Assembly (NCBI GenBank): GCA_016789955.1
Contig: JAEUPB010000030.1
Location: forward strand, 21,392-85,391
Length of the DNA: 64,000 nucleotides
Reading direction: 5' to 3'
DNA from: Rubrivivax sp.
Lineage (GTDB): Bacteria; Pseudomonadota; Gammaproteobacteria; Burkholderiales; Burkholderiaceae_C
The position numbers were made by a program, and so were the translations under genes. The notes below the pieces were generated by a model that saw only the letters and a program-made list of their open reading frames with translations, did no database searches and was not told the origin of the DNA. Shown piece by piece: positions 17,328 to 26,221 of the stretch (position 1 is its first letter; every line of letters starts with the position of its first letter).

Positions 17328-17354
17328 TCAATTCATCCATCAGGCGGCCGAAAC
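17328..17354 (+). promoter_or_regulatory. Candidate sigma-28 (FliA) promoter for the binding-protein/chemoreceptor operon
   Basis: TCAATTCA (17328-17335), an 11-base spacer, then GCCGAAAC (17347-17354). The known FliA consensus is TAAAGTTT - 11 bases - GCCGATAA; the -10 part matches 6 of 8 and the spacer exactly, while the -35 match is modest. It lies in a 255-base gap 107 bases before a binding-protein gene that is followed by a chemoreceptor gene, a typical FliA-controlled class. CCTGCCGGCAGG near 17230 is a perfect palindrome in the same gap. Confidence 0.4.
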
Positions 17355-17461
17355 CGGTGCACATCGACGCCCCGGCCCGACGCCAGGCGGTCGAGACTAC
17401 GCCGCTCGGACGGGCCCCTGCCCGGCCACGCGGATCCGGCCGGCCATTTCAGGAGCACACG

Positions 17462-18604
17462 ATGCCCACACCCACCCTGCGCCGCCTCGGCGCCCTCGCT
17501 GCCGCCGCGCTGTCGTGCGCGACCGCCTCCGCCGCCGTCGACGGCCTCTCGTCGGCCGAAGTCAAGATCGGCATGGTCAACGTGCAGACCGGCCCGGCCT
17601 CGGGCCTGGGCAAGGGCATGAAGAGCGGCGCCGAGGCGCTGTTCAAGTCGATCAACGCCAAGGGCGGCGTGCACGGGCGGCAGATCAAGCTCGTCATCGG
17701 CGACGACGGCTACGAGCCCGACCGCTCGGTCGACGAGACGCTGAAGATGATCGAGCAGGAGAAGGTGTTCTCGCTGTTCGGCTACGTCGGCACGCCCACC
17801 ACCAACGCGGTGCTGCCGATCGTCAAGGAGATGGACGTGCCGCTGGTGGGCGCCTTCACCGGCGCGATGACGCTGCGCCAGCCGGTCACGCCGCAGGTCT
17901 TCAACGTGCGTGCCAGCTACGACGACGAGGCCGAGAAGCTCGTCGCGCACTTCCTCGCCAAGGGCGCGAAGTCGGTGGCGGTCTTCTACCAGGACGACGG
18001 CTTCGGCACCGCCGTGCTCTCGGGCACCGAGAAGGCGCTGAAGAAGCGCAGCATGGCGGTGGCGGCCAAGAGCACCTTCCAGCGCAACACGCTGGCGATC
18101 AAGGCGGGGCTGGCGGCGATGCTCGACGCCAAGCCCGACGCGGTGGTGATGGTCGGCCCCTATGCACCGCTGGCGGCGTTCATCAAGGAAGCGCGCGCCG
18201 CGGGGCTGAAGTCGCAGCTCGCCACCGTCTCGTTCGTCGGCACCGACAACCTCGTGGCCGAGGTCGGCGCGGCCGGCGACGGCGTCGTGATCTCGCAGGT
18301 GGTGCCGTTCCCCGAGGACAACGACCTGCCGATCCAGCGCGAGTGCCGCGATGCGCTGGCCGCGGGCGGAGAGAAGCTGGGCTTCGTGAACTTCGAGGGC
18401 TGCATCACCGCCAAGGTGATGGTGGCCGCGCTCGAGCGTGCCGGCAAGGAGCCGGAGCGCGCGAAGCTGGTCGGTGCGCTCAAGGGCATGCAGGGCGTGG
18501 ACATCGGCGGCATGAAGCTGGCGTTCGGCGACGCCAACCACCAGGCCTTCTCCGACGTGTTCCTCACGCAGATCCAGGGCGGCAGGATCGCCAAGCTGCG
18601 CTGA
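17462..18604 (+). CDS. Branched-chain amino acid/amide-type ABC solute-binding protein (LivK-like)
   Basis: 380 residues with signal peptide [24 protein letters not shown], so periplasmic. The mature part starts [23 protein letters not shown] and follows the type I periplasmic binding fold of the LivJ/LivK/HAAT group: [72 protein letters not shown] ribosome site lies 8 bases before the ATG. No ABC permease or ATPase is adjacent. Instead the next gene, 38 bases on, is a methyl-accepting chemotaxis protein, which suggests the protein presents its ligand to that receptor. Confidence 0.93.
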   Translation: MPTPTLRRLGALAAAALSCATASAAVDGLSSAEVKIGMVNVQTGPASGLGKGMKSGAEALFKSINAKGGVHGRQIKLVIGDDGYEPDRSVDETLKMIEQEKVFSLFGYVGTPTTNAVLPIVKEMDVPLVGAFTGAMTLRQPVTPQVFNVRASYDDEAEKLVAHFLAKGAKSVAVFYQDDGFGTAVLSGTEKALKKRSMAVAAKSTFQRNTLAIKAGLAAMLDAKPDAVVMVGPYAPLAAFIKEARAAGLKSQLATVSFVGTDNLVAEVGAAGDGVVISQVVPFPEDNDLPIQRECRDALAAGGEKLGFVNFEGCITAKVMVAALERAGKEPERAKLVGALKGMQGVDIGGMKLAFGDANHQAFSDVFLTQIQGGRIAKLR

Positions 18605-18642
18605 GCAGCGACACGCCACGCATCGGCCCCGGAGGCATGACC

Positions 18643-21045
18643 ATGCGAATCTCGCAGCGCCTGCTGTTGCTGTGCGGCGTGTCCGCCGCGGGCCTGGCCT
18701 GCGTGGCCGGCGTGGCCACCTATGCGGTGACCTCGATCCAGACCGACCTGCAGGGGCTGACGCAGCGTGCCGCCCCGCTGCAGATCAAGACCGTCGAGCT
18801 GCAGGAGCGCACCGAGCGTGCGCTGTCGCGGCTGCTGAAGCTGAGCCTGTCGCGCACCAAGGACGAGGCGGCCGCCGCGTCGAAGTCCGTGACCGACGAG
18901 CTGGCCGCCATCGGGCAGCTGCGCGAGCAGGTGCGCACGCTGGATCCGTCGTCGAAACAGGAGGCGATCGACTTCAAGGCCCGCCACGACGAGATCGCCA
19001 AGTCGGTGGCGCAGCGCCTGGATGGGGAGGCCAGCTACCGCCTGGAGACCGAGAGCGCGCGCGGCGCGCTGCAGCGGGCCGAGCAGGCCGTGAGCGCGAC
19101 GCGCGCCGAGGTGCAGAAGATCGGCGTCGAGGCCGGCCAGACCGCCGATCGCGCGCAGGACTCCGGCCGCCGACTGGCGAACACCGCCAAGCAGATCCTC
19201 ACCGCGCAGGCGCGGCTGAAGGAGGTGGCGATCATCGTCGGCGAGGTCGATGCGGCCACCAACCGCTTCCGCCTGAGCCCGCTGAAGGACAAGGTGCGCA
19301 GCGCCGCCGAAGCCATCACGCGGCTCACCGTGGACCCCGGCACCGACGACGTGCTGAAGGACGTGCGCGCCGTGGCCGTGGCGATGCAGGACGCGATCCT
19401 GAAGGACGGCACCGGGCTGCTCGCGCTGCGCGGCGCCGCGCTGGCGGCCAAGCCCGAGGCGCGAGCCGAGGCCGATGCGGCCTACCAGAAGCAGCGCAAG
19501 GCGGTGCTGGCACCGGTGGACGAGCAGTCGACTCGGTTGTCGACGCTGCTGGACAACGCCGAGGTGCTGGCCAGCAGGCAGCGCCAGGCGCTGGAGGCCG
19601 CGCTGAAGCTGCGCAACGAGCCTGGCGGCGTGGTGGTGACCAGCGACGAGGTGTCGCTGCGCATCCGCGACATGGTGGCCACGATGCGGCTGCTGATGCT
19701 GGCGTCGTCGGACAAGGAGGCGCAGGCCGCCTACGACGAGCTGGAGCGGCATTCGAAGAAGCTCTCGGCGGACCTGACGACGATGCGCGCCGGCCTCGTG
19801 AAGATGGGCCGGCCGCAGCTGGCGCAGCAGGTCGACGGTGCGATCACGGCGATCTCGAGCGTGGAGGCCTCGCTCGGCAGCGTGGCGGCGGCCAAGCTCG
19901 CGCTGCTGGGCAACGAGACGGCGATGAGCGCGACGATGGAGTCACTGAAGCAGCTCGCGCTGCGCCAGGCCCAGCTCGGCGAGACGCAGGTGCGCGCGAT
20001 GGCCGAGCGCCAGCGCACCGTGTCCGACGGCGTCGACGAACGCGTGCGTCAGTCGCTGGTGCTGGTGATCGGCATCGCGCTGGTGATCGTCGCGGCGACG
20101 ATGGCGATCGGCATCACCACCGTGCGCACGGTGACGCAGCGCCTGAACGCCGCGGTGGCGGTGGCCGAACAGGTGTCGTCCGGGCACCTGGTGGCCGTGC
20201 CCGAGGCCGCCGGCACCGACGAGACCGCGCGGCTGATGAACGCGCTGGGGCGCATGGTGGGCACGCTGACGGGCATCGTCGGCAACATCCGCCACGCCGC
20301 CGATTCGATCCACGTCGGCACCAACGAGATCAGCCGCGGCAACGAGGACCTCTCGGTGCGCACCGAGCAGCAGGCTTCGCAGCTGCAGCAGACCGCCGCG
20401 GCGGTGGAGCAGCTCACCGGCACCGTGCGCCACAACGCCGAGTCGGCGCGGCACGCCAACCAGCTCGCCGGCGACGCCAGTGCGGTGGCCACGCGCGGCG
20501 GCGCGATCGTCGGCGACGTGGTCACCACGATGTCGCAGATCGAGCGCAGCGCGCAGCAGATCGGCGAGATCGTCGGGGTCATCGACGGCATCGCGTTCCA
20601 GACCAACATCCTCGCGCTGAACGCCGCGGTGGAAGCGGCACGTGCCGGCGAGCACGGCCGCGGCTTCGCGGTGGTGGCCAGCGAGGTGCGCTCGCTCGCC
20701 CACAAGAGCGCGGAGGCGGCGCGCCAGGTCAAGGGCATCGTCGACCAGAGCGTCGAGCGCATCGCCAGCGGCTCGGGCCTCGTGAAGAACGCGGGTTCGA
20801 CGATGACCGACATCGTCACGCAGGTGCAGCGCGTGACGCAGCTGATCGCCGAGATCGCCAGCGCCAGCGAGCAGCAGGCGCAGTCGGTCGACTCGGTCGG
20901 CCAGGCGGTGACGCAGCTCGACGGGCTGACGCAGCAGAACGCCGCGCTGGCCGAGCAAGGCACCGCGGCCGCGGTCAGCCTGCGCCAGCAGGCCGAAGGG
21001 CTGAACGCGGCGATCGGGGCGTTCCAGCTGGCGCAGGAAGGCTAG
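18643..21045 (+). CDS. Methyl-accepting chemotaxis protein with large helical periplasmic domain
   Basis: 800 residues. TM1 is at about 8-28 and TM2 at about 470-492 ([20 protein letters not shown]), leaving an unusually large periplasmic domain of about 440 residues. That domain is almost wholly predicted helical ([21 protein letters not shown] and so on), like an extended helical bundle. A HAMP domain follows (about 492-545), then the signalling domain with the hairpin tip [20 protein letters not shown] and [19 protein letters not shown]. It lacks a C-terminal NWETF-type CheR tether. The start at 18643 is chosen because GGAGG lies 7 bases upstream; an ATG at 18637 is too close to it. It is co-transcribed with the upstream binding protein. 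Confidence 0.95.
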   Translation: MRISQRLLLLCGVSAAGLACVAGVATYAVTSIQTDLQGLTQRAAPLQIKTVELQERTERALSRLLKLSLSRTKDEAAAASKSVTDELAAIGQLREQVRTLDPSSKQEAIDFKARHDEIAKSVAQRLDGEASYRLETESARGALQRAEQAVSATRAEVQKIGVEAGQTADRAQDSGRRLANTAKQILTAQARLKEVAIIVGEVDAATNRFRLSPLKDKVRSAAEAITRLTVDPGTDDVLKDVRAVAVAMQDAILKDGTGLLALRGAALAAKPEARAEADAAYQKQRKAVLAPVDEQSTRLSTLLDNAEVLASRQRQALEAALKLRNEPGGVVVTSDEVSLRIRDMVATMRLLMLASSDKEAQAAYDELERHSKKLSADLTTMRAGLVKMGRPQLAQQVDGAITAISSVEASLGSVAAAKLALLGNETAMSATMESLKQLALRQAQLGETQVRAMAERQRTVSDGVDERVRQSLVLVIGIALVIVAATMAIGITTVRTVTQRLNAAVAVAEQVSSGHLVAVPEAAGTDETARLMNALGRMVGTLTGIVGNIRHAADSIHVGTNEISRGNEDLSVRTEQQASQLQQTAAAVEQLTGTVRHNAESARHANQLAGDASAVATRGGAIVGDVVTTMSQIERSAQQIGEIVGVIDGIAFQTNILALNAAVEAARAGEHGRGFAVVASEVRSLAHKSAEAARQVKGIVDQSVERIASGSGLVKNAGSTMTDIVTQVQRVTQLIAEIASASEQQAQSVDSVGQAVTQLDGLTQQNAALAEQGTAAAVSLRQQAEGLNAAIGAFQLAQEG

Positions 21046-21073
21046 GCGTCCGCGCGGCGGACGCCTAGCCTTC
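21037..21073 (+). terminator. Perfect 17-bp hairpin overlapping the chemoreceptor stop codon
   Basis: GAAGGCTAGGCGTCCGC and its exact reverse complement are separated by the loop GCG. The left arm contains the last codons and the TAG stop of the chemoreceptor gene. Stem strength is very high; there is no long U-run after it (TTCGGCTTTCC). It is likely the operon terminator, possibly acting in both directions, since the next gene converges on it. Confidence 0.65.
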
Positions 21074-21094
21074 GGCTTTCCGCACCGCTCCCCC

Positions 21095-21180
21095 GAGCCC
21101 CCTCCGAGAAGGGGCTCCAGTTCGTTCGACGGCACCCACCGGCCTCCCTCCGCGAGGGAGGCTCCAGTCAGCTCGACGAG
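21095..21180. repeat. Two REP-like palindromic units between convergent genes
   Basis: Unit one: GAGCCCC / GGGGCTC around a 9-base loop (21095-21117), followed by CAGTTCGTTCGACGG. Unit two: GCCTCCCTC / GAGGGAGGC around CGC (21142-21162), followed by CAGTCAGCTCGACGA. Both hairpins end in GGCTCCAGT and are followed by a TCGACG-like tail, so they look like two degenerate copies of one repeat. They sit between the chemoreceptor and the convergent dioxygenase gene. Confidence 0.55.
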
Positions 21181-21215
21181 GGTGAACAGCCTCCGGCACG
21201 AGTCGGGCCAGTCCT

Positions 21216-21848
21216 TCAGCCCGGCATCTCGAGGCGATGCAACGCGCGCCACGCGAGGCCGTCGCCCGGCGCGCGCTCGAGCGTCATCGCGGTGGCGCTG
21301 CGCTCGGCTGCGTCGAGCTGGCGCCACAGGAAGTCGCGCTCGTTGCCGGGATCGTTGGCCACGAACAGCTGCGACGTCACCTCGCCCAACGACGGATGGC
21401 GCACGCGCACGTGGATGTGCGGCGTGCGGCCCGTGTAGGGCACCGGGCGGATGGTGCGGAAGGCGACCTGCCCCTGGCCGTCGCTGCGCGCCGCGCCGAA
21501 ACCCTGGAAGCCCGGGTCGACGCCGGCGCCGCCCTGCCGCTCGCGCGGGTGGCGGTACTGGCCCTGCGCGTCGCACTGCCAGATCTCGACCTCGGCGCCA
21601 TCGATGGCGCGGCCGCGCGCATCGGCCAGCCGCAAGCCCAGCGCCAGGTGCTCGCCGCGCGCGGTGTGCACGGCGCCACGCTCGCGCACCTGCGTGAGGT
21701 CGGCGTCCCAGTCCTCGCGCGCCGCACGCCAGGCGCGCGACGGGTAGAACGGGCCCTCGGTCATCGGCGGCAGCGGGGCTGCACGCACGATCCACGGGGC
21801 CGCCAGCATCGCCGCGGCCCCACGCAGCCACAAGCGTCGGGGTGTCAT
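21216..21848 (-). CDS. Exported intradiol ring-cleavage dioxygenase-like protein
   Basis: 210 residues of the protocatechuate 3,4-/catechol 1,2-dioxygenase fold. The N-terminus MTPRRLWLRGAAAMLAAPWIVRAA has an RR pair and hydrophobic stretch like a Tat or Sec signal, so it is likely exported. It has TEGPFYP, then GAEVEIWQCDAQGQYRHP (Tyr98), then VPYTGRTPHIHVRV (Tyr138, His144, His146). These are the two Tyr and two His ligands of the non-haem Fe(III) site. Lone exported members of this family occur in many bacteria without aromatic pathways, and the substrate is unknown. It is divergent from the ECF sigma gene at 22044 over 195 bases. Confidence 0.9.
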   Translation of the reverse strand: MTPRRLWLRGAAAMLAAPWIVRAAPLPPMTEGPFYPSRAWRAAREDWDADLTQVRERGAVHTARGEHLALGLRLADARGRAIDGAEVEIWQCDAQGQYRHPRERQGGAGVDPGFQGFGAARSDGQGQVAFRTIRPVPYTGRTPHIHVRVRHPSLGEVTSQLFVANDPGNERDFLWRQLDAAERSATAMTLERAPGDGLAWRALHRLEMPG

Positions 21849-22043
21849 CGCGGCATTGGACCATCCCGACCGGGCGCTTCGTTGCCCCTGAGGACATCAG
21901 GGTTTACATCCAGACCGTCGCCGCCGCCGTATGCACGCAAAGCAGGAACTGCGCCGATGCCCGCCCTCTCCACATCCGATCCGAGCCCCCGACGCGGCGG
22001 CGCTCTGCTATGGTTCGCCGTCGTTACAAGTCGCGACGCCCCG

Positions 22044-22658
22044 ATGCCCACGCCGACGGCCCGCCCGGTCGAGCGCCTGGAATCCGATCCGGCGCGGATG
22101 GCGCGTGACGAACGCCTTGCCGCGCTGCTGGCCGCGGCGGCACGCGGCGACTGCACCGCCTTCGAGGCCTTCTACGACGCCACCTTCACGTACGCACGCA
22201 CGATCGCCCGACGCATGCTGTCGGGCAGCGACGTCGACGACCTGCTCGCCGACGCCTACTTCGAGGCCTGGCGCAGCGTCGCGCGCTACGACGCAGGCCG
22301 CGGCAGCGCGATGACCTGGCTGCTGACGCTCGTGCGCAGCCGCTGCCTGGACGTGCTGCGCCAGCGCCGCTCGCAGCCCAGCGTCGGCGGCAGCGACGAC
22401 ACCCTACCCGCCGACACCCCTGCCGACGGCGCCGAGGACCCCGCGCAGCAGCTGTGGCGCCAGCAGGCCGACGCACGGCTCCATGCGGCACTGGCGGCGC
22501 TGTCGGCCGCCGAGCGCTGGGTGCTGGGGCTGGCCTACTTCCGAGACCTGAGCCACGCGCAGATCGCGTCCGCCACCGGCATGCCGCTGGGCACCGTGAA
22601 GACCCACCTGCTGCGCGCCCAGCAGCGCCTGCGCACGCTGCTCGCCCCCCTGACCTGA
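22044..22658 (+). CDS. ECF sigma factor (RpoE/ECF11-like, paired with a ChrR-type cupin)
   Basis: 204 residues. Region 2: AFEAFYDATFTYARTIARRMLSGSDVDDLLADAYFEAWRS with AMTWLLTLVRSRCLDVLRQRR. Region 4: LSAAERWVLGLAYFRDLSHAQIASATGMPLGTVKTHLLRAQQRLR. The start at 22044 (MPTPTARPVERL) is chosen to give a normal-length N-terminus; the frame is open far upstream. The gene after it encodes a cupin protein of the ChrR kind, the classical sigma/anti-sigma arrangement that answers singlet oxygen or other oxidants in other proteobacteria. I infer the same type of response here. Confidence 0.93.
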   Translation: MPTPTARPVERLESDPARMARDERLAALLAAAARGDCTAFEAFYDATFTYARTIARRMLSGSDVDDLLADAYFEAWRSVARYDAGRGSAMTWLLTLVRSRCLDVLRQRRSQPSVGGSDDTLPADTPADGAEDPAQQLWRQQADARLHAALAALSAAERWVLGLAYFRDLSHAQIASATGMPLGTVKTHLLRAQQRLRTLLAPLT

Positions 22659-22683
22659 ATCCACTCCCGAACCGGAATACCGC

Positions 22684-23160
22684 ATGACCCGCCCCCCCAC
22701 GCCCCCGCCCGCACCGCCGCTGGACGACGACATCGTCGCGATGCTCGACGCGGCAGTGCCCCCGGAGCCGCTCGACGCCGCGGCGCATGCGCGCATCAAG
22801 CGCAAGCTGCTGAACCGCATCGCCGAGGACTGCACGCCGCAGCACCGCACGCTGCAGCGCGACCAAGGCGCCTGGCGCGAGCTCGGCGGCGGCCTGGCGA
22901 TGAAGGTGCTGCACCGCGACGGCGACGTGATGTCGTACCTGATGCGCATGGCCCCCGGCGCGCAGCTGCCCCCGCACCGCCACCCCATCGACGAGGAGTG
23001 CGTGGTGCTCGAGGGGCAGGTGCGCATCGGCTCGCTGGTCGTGGGCGCCGGCGGTTTCCACCTGGGCGCGAAGGACGTGCTGCACGAGACCATCGTCAGC
23101 GTCGACGGCGCGCTGCTGTACCTGCGCGGGCCGGCGCCCACCGAAGCGCTGGCGATCTGA
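22684..23160 (+). CDS. ChrR-like cupin anti-sigma factor
   Basis: 158 residues, 25 bases after the ECF sigma gene. The C-terminal cupin (about 75-150) carries metal ligands in PPHRHPIDEECVVLEG (two His, Glu) and a later His in DVLHETIVS, the normal cupin set. The N-terminal half (DDDIVAMLDAAVPPEPLD...ARIKRKLLNRIAED) would be the sigma-binding part. It lacks the H-x3-C-x2-C zinc motif that defines classical ChrR anti-sigma domains. Either it binds sigma without zinc or it is a cupin co-regulator. In known pairs the cupin senses oxidative signals and releases sigma. Confidence 0.85.
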   Translation: MTRPPTPPPAPPLDDDIVAMLDAAVPPEPLDAAAHARIKRKLLNRIAEDCTPQHRTLQRDQGAWRELGGGLAMKVLHRDGDVMSYLMRMAPGAQLPPHRHPIDEECVVLEGQVRIGSLVVGAGGFHLGAKDVLHETIVSVDGALLYLRGPAPTEALAI

Positions 23161-23307
23161 CGCCGCCTGCGAGCGGGCTGCCACCGCCCCCCGCTCGCGC
23201 CACGACGGCGCCGCTTCGCGACACCCGGCCCCTGCCGGTCGCGCGGCGCTGGCCGGGCCGGGGCGACGTGCCGACCATGGTGCATCCCCCACCGACCGGA
23301 CCGCGCC

Positions 23308-23838
23308 ATGCTGATCGAGATCCTCCGCCACACGCCGCCGTGGGTCTGGGGCGTGCTCGCCGTGCTCCTCGGCCTGGGCGTGATGCAGCTGCGCCCGCGC
23401 GACGTGCCGGCCTGGCAGCCGGGGGTGCTGCCGCTGGTGCTGTTCGCACTGGGCCTGTCGACGCTGTGGCCGCTGCTTCATGCGCACGCCTGGAGCGCCC
23501 TGCCGTGGGTCGCGGGGCTGGCGCTGTCGGCCGGGTTCGGCTGGCGTCTCGGCGCACCGGCCGGCGCGCGCTGGAACGCCGCCTCGCAGCGGCTGCACCG
23601 GCCGGGCAGCGTGGTGCCGCTGGGGGTGATGCTCGCCGTGTTCCTGCTGAAGTACGCCGCCGGCGTGGGCACGGCGCTGGCACCCGAGGTGGCGCGGCAG
23701 CCAGCCGCAGTGGCGGCGCTCGCGTTGATGTCCGGCGTGCTCGGCGGCTGGTTCTCCGGGCGCGCCGCGGCACTGCTGGCGCTGGTGTGGCGCGAGCGCC
23801 GCCCGACAATGCCGGCCCAGCATGCCCACCGCGCCTGA
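23308..23838 (+). CDS. Small multi-spanning membrane protein, unknown function
   Basis: 176 residues with four or five hydrophobic helices ([91 protein letters not shown]). It has the look of widespread short proteobacterial membrane proteins without assigned function; I cannot name the family with confidence. Its last 17 bases overlap the start of the LytS-type kinase gene, so it may be part of that operon and could act as an accessory sensor. Confidence 0.75.
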   Translation: MLIEILRHTPPWVWGVLAVLLGLGVMQLRPRDVPAWQPGVLPLVLFALGLSTLWPLLHAHAWSALPWVAGLALSAGFGWRLGAPAGARWNAASQRLHRPGSVVPLGVMLAVFLLKYAAGVGTALAPEVARQPAAVAALALMSGVLGGWFSGRAAALLALVWRERRPTMPAQHAHRA

Positions 23839-24946
23839 CATCGCCCCGCCGCACGGCGGCCACCACCTCGGGCGCAGCCTGGGCTTCATGGTGGTGCTGT
23901 GCCTGCTGATCGCGCTGCTGCTGACCGCGATGGACGGTGGGCGGCTGCACATCAAGTTCGTCTACTCGCTGTCGATCGGCCTGTGCTGCTGGGGCCTGAC
24001 CGATGGGCTGCGCCGGGCGCTGCAGACGGGAGTGCGCCGGCGCCGTGCGGCACTCGGCCTCGATGGCCTGCCGCCCTACCGCATCGGCTGGGCGGCGATG
24101 GCGCCGCTGATGCTGATGGCCGTGCTGGTCGGCCCGCCGCTGGGGCTGGCGATCGGCGATGCGCTGACCGGCTTCCGCAGCACCAGCCTGCTGAACTGGG
24201 AGGCGACCTCGACGCGCGTGACCTTCGCGCTGGCGCTGATCGGCTCGCTGGCGGCGTGGTTCGCGATGACGCTGATCGAGCGGCTCGCGGTGTCTCGCGC
24301 CGATGCCGAGGCCGCGCGGCGCCTCGCGGCGGAGAACCAGCTGAAGCTGCTGCAGGCGCAACTCGAGCCGCACATGCTGTTCAACACGCTGGCCAACCTG
24401 CGCGTGCTGATCGGCCTGGACCCGGCGCAGGCGCAGGCCATGCTCGACCGGCTGATCGCCTTCCTGCGCGCCACGCTGGCGGCCTCGCGGCAGCCGCAGC
24501 ACGCGCTGGCCACCGAGTTCGACCGCATCGCCGACTACCTGGCGCTGATGAGCCTGCGCATGGGCCCGCGGCTGACGGTGCAGCTCGAGCTGCCCGAGGA
24601 TCTGCGCCGCACGGCCACGCCCACGCTGCTGCTGCAACCGCTGGTGGAGAACAGCATCCGCCACGGCCTGGAGCCCAAGGTCGGCGCCGGGCGGCTGGAG
24701 GTGCGCGCCGAGCGCGACGGCGACGCGTTGGTGCTCCTGGTGCGCGACAGCGGCGTCGGGCTGGTGCAGAGCAGCAGCGCCGCGCCACCCCCCACAGCGG
24801 GCAGCGGCTTCGGCCTCGAACAGGTGCGCGCGCGGCTGGCCACGCTGTACGGCGCGCGCGCATCGCTCACGCTCACGGCCGCCGAGGGCGGCGGCACCGA
24901 AGCCCGCATCCGCATGCCCTGCACCGCGCTCGACACGCCGACATGA
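23822..24946 (+). CDS. LytS/AlgZ-type membrane sensor histidine kinase
   Basis: 374 residues. Four membrane helices lie in the first 160 residues (FMVVLCLLIALLLTAM, IKFVYSLSIGLCCWGLTDGL, MAPLMLMAVLVGPPLGLAIG, LALIGSLAAWFAMTLIERL). The His_kinase domain PF06580 follows, with LLQAQLEPHMLFNTLANL (phospho-acceptor His) and FDRIADYLALMSLRMG. The HATPase domain has LLLQPLVENSIRHGLEPK and GSGFGLEQVRARLATLYG. The usual family motif is PHFLFN; here it is PHMLFN. The stop overlaps the start of the LytTR regulator (ATGA), so the two form a two-component pair. Confidence 0.93.
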   Translation: MPTAPDIAPPHGGHHLGRSLGFMVVLCLLIALLLTAMDGGRLHIKFVYSLSIGLCCWGLTDGLRRALQTGVRRRRAALGLDGLPPYRIGWAAMAPLMLMAVLVGPPLGLAIGDALTGFRSTSLLNWEATSTRVTFALALIGSLAAWFAMTLIERLAVSRADAEAARRLAAENQLKLLQAQLEPHMLFNTLANLRVLIGLDPAQAQAMLDRLIAFLRATLAASRQPQHALATEFDRIADYLALMSLRMGPRLTVQLELPEDLRRTATPTLLLQPLVENSIRHGLEPKVGAGRLEVRAERDGDALVLLVRDSGVGLVQSSSAAPPPTAGSGFGLEQVRARLATLYGARASLTLTAAEGGGTEARIRMPCTALDTPT

Positions 24947-25770
24947 ACGCCACCTCGCCCCTGTCCGACCCCACCGCGTTGATCGCCGAGGACGAGCCGC
25001 TGCTCGCGCGTGGCCTGCAGGCCGAGCTGGCGCGGGTGTGGCCGGCGCTGCGCATCGCAGGCACCGCCGGCGACGGCGAGGAGGCCGTGCGGCAGGCGCT
25101 CGCGCTGCAGCCCACGGTGTGCTTCCTGGACATCCGCATGCCCGGCCAGAGCGGCCTCGACGCCGCGCGCGCGATCGTCGAGGACTGGCCGGCGGGGCCG
25201 GCGCTGCCGCTGATGGTCTTCGTGACCGCCTACGACCAGTACGCCCTCCAGGCCTACGACGTCCAGGCGGTGGACTATGTCGTCAAGCCCGTGACGCCCG
25301 ACCGCCTGGCCGCCACCGTGCAGCGGCTGCAGCAGCGACTGCAGGCACCGCCAGCCGAGGCGCTGCAGCAGACGCTCGGGCAACTGCGCGCCTTGCTCGG
25401 CACCCCGGCGCCGCCGGCCACGGTGCCCCCCCCGCGTCTGGAGGTGATCCAGGCCCAGGTGGGCGCGGTGGTCCACTTCGTGCCCGTCGACGACGTGCTG
25501 TACTTCGAGGCGGCCGACAAGTACGTGCGCGTGGTCACCGCCGAACCCGGCCCGCGCGGCGAGCACCTGATCCGGCTCTCGCTGAAGGAGCTGATGCCGC
25601 AGCTGGACCCGCAGCGCTTCTGGCAGGTGCACCGCGGCACCGTCGTGCAGGCCCGCGCCATCCTCTCGGCGCGCCGCGAGGAGTCGGGAAAGGTGCTGCT
25701 GACGCTGCGCGGCCGGCCCGAGACGCTGGTGGCCAGCCGGCTGTACGCGCACCTGTTCAAGGGCTTGTGA
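24943..25770 (+). CDS. LytTR-family response regulator
   Basis: 275 residues. The receiver domain (about 10-130) has AEDEPLLARGL, phospho-acceptor Asp63 (CFLDIRMPGQSGLD) and DYVVKPVTPDRL. The LytTR DNA-binding domain (about 165-272) includes VDDVLYFEAADKYVRVVT, LIRLSLKELMPQLDPQRFWQVHRGTVV and a final ASRLYAHLFKGL. The start overlaps the kinase stop. After the stop there is a short GC hairpin (25785-25801), and the next operon begins 100 bases later. The regulon is unknown; the pair directly precedes the pigment-like operon, but that alone is not evidence of control. Confidence 0.94.
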   Translation: MNATSPLSDPTALIAEDEPLLARGLQAELARVWPALRIAGTAGDGEEAVRQALALQPTVCFLDIRMPGQSGLDAARAIVEDWPAGPALPLMVFVTAYDQYALQAYDVQAVDYVVKPVTPDRLAATVQRLQQRLQAPPAEALQQTLGQLRALLGTPAPPATVPPPRLEVIQAQVGAVVHFVPVDDVLYFEAADKYVRVVTAEPGPRGEHLIRLSLKELMPQLDPQRFWQVHRGTVVQARAILSARREESGKVLLTLRGRPETLVASRLYAHLFKGL

Positions 25771-25821
25771 CGAGGCGCGACCCGCGCCGCCGACGGCGGC
25801 GGGCGGTCCGGCTCGCGCCGC

Positions 25822-25827
25822 TAGAAT
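25822..25827 (+). promoter_or_regulatory. Candidate -10 box of the aryl-polyene-like operon
   Basis: GCTAGAATTCGCCC contains TAGAAT 43 bases before the GTG start of the ACP gene. It is the same CTAGAAT context as upstream of yebC and glnS. No good -35 hexamer is seen at the proper distance. A GGGAGGAG ribosome site lies between this box and the start codon. Confidence 0.5.
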
Positions 25828-25870
25828 TCGCCCTTTTTCCCGGCGCAGAGGGCTCGGGAGGAGCGCACGA

Positions 25871-26182
25871 GTGACCCGAGACGAACCATCCGCGACCACG
25901 CAGGCACCCGAGGGGACCGACCTCGCGGCGCTGGAGCGCGAACTGGCCGCCGCGATGGTGTCGAGCCTGAACCTGGAGCTGGACGTGGCGCAGATCGACC
26001 CGACCGCCCAGCTCTACGGCGCCGAAGGCCTGGGGCTGGACTCGATCGACATCCTCGAGCTGGCGCTGGAGGTGTCGCAGCGCTACGGCTTCCAGCTGCG
26101 CTCCGACGACGCCAACAACCACCAGATCTTCCGTTCGCTGCGCAGCCTGGCCGCCCACGTGGCGGCACACCGCACGCGCTGA
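25871..26182 (+). CDS. Acyl carrier protein
   Basis: 103 residues from GTG, with a strong GGAGG ribosome site. The attachment site is in EGLGLDSIDILELALEVSQ, where Ser58 would carry the 4'-phosphopantetheine arm. The domain spans about 18-98, with an extra polar N-terminal extension of about 17 residues. It opens a long operon of polyketide/fatty-acid-like genes (25.9-37.3 kb) and would hold the growing polyene chain. Enterobacterial aryl-polyene clusters normally have two ACPs; only this one is visible here. Confidence 0.94.
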   Translation: MTRDEPSATTQAPEGTDLAALERELAAAMVSSLNLELDVAQIDPTAQLYGAEGLGLDSIDILELALEVSQRYGFQLRSDDANNHQIFRSLRSLAAHVAAHRTR

Positions 26183-26221
26183 GCGGGCTGCCGGCCCGCG
26201 GCTCGAGCCCGCCCGATCCCG

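Noticed and set aside
23308-25770. LytS/LytTR pair as dedicated regulator of the pigment operon
   Set aside because: Adjacency only; no repeat resembling a LytTR site was recognised in the 100-base gap.
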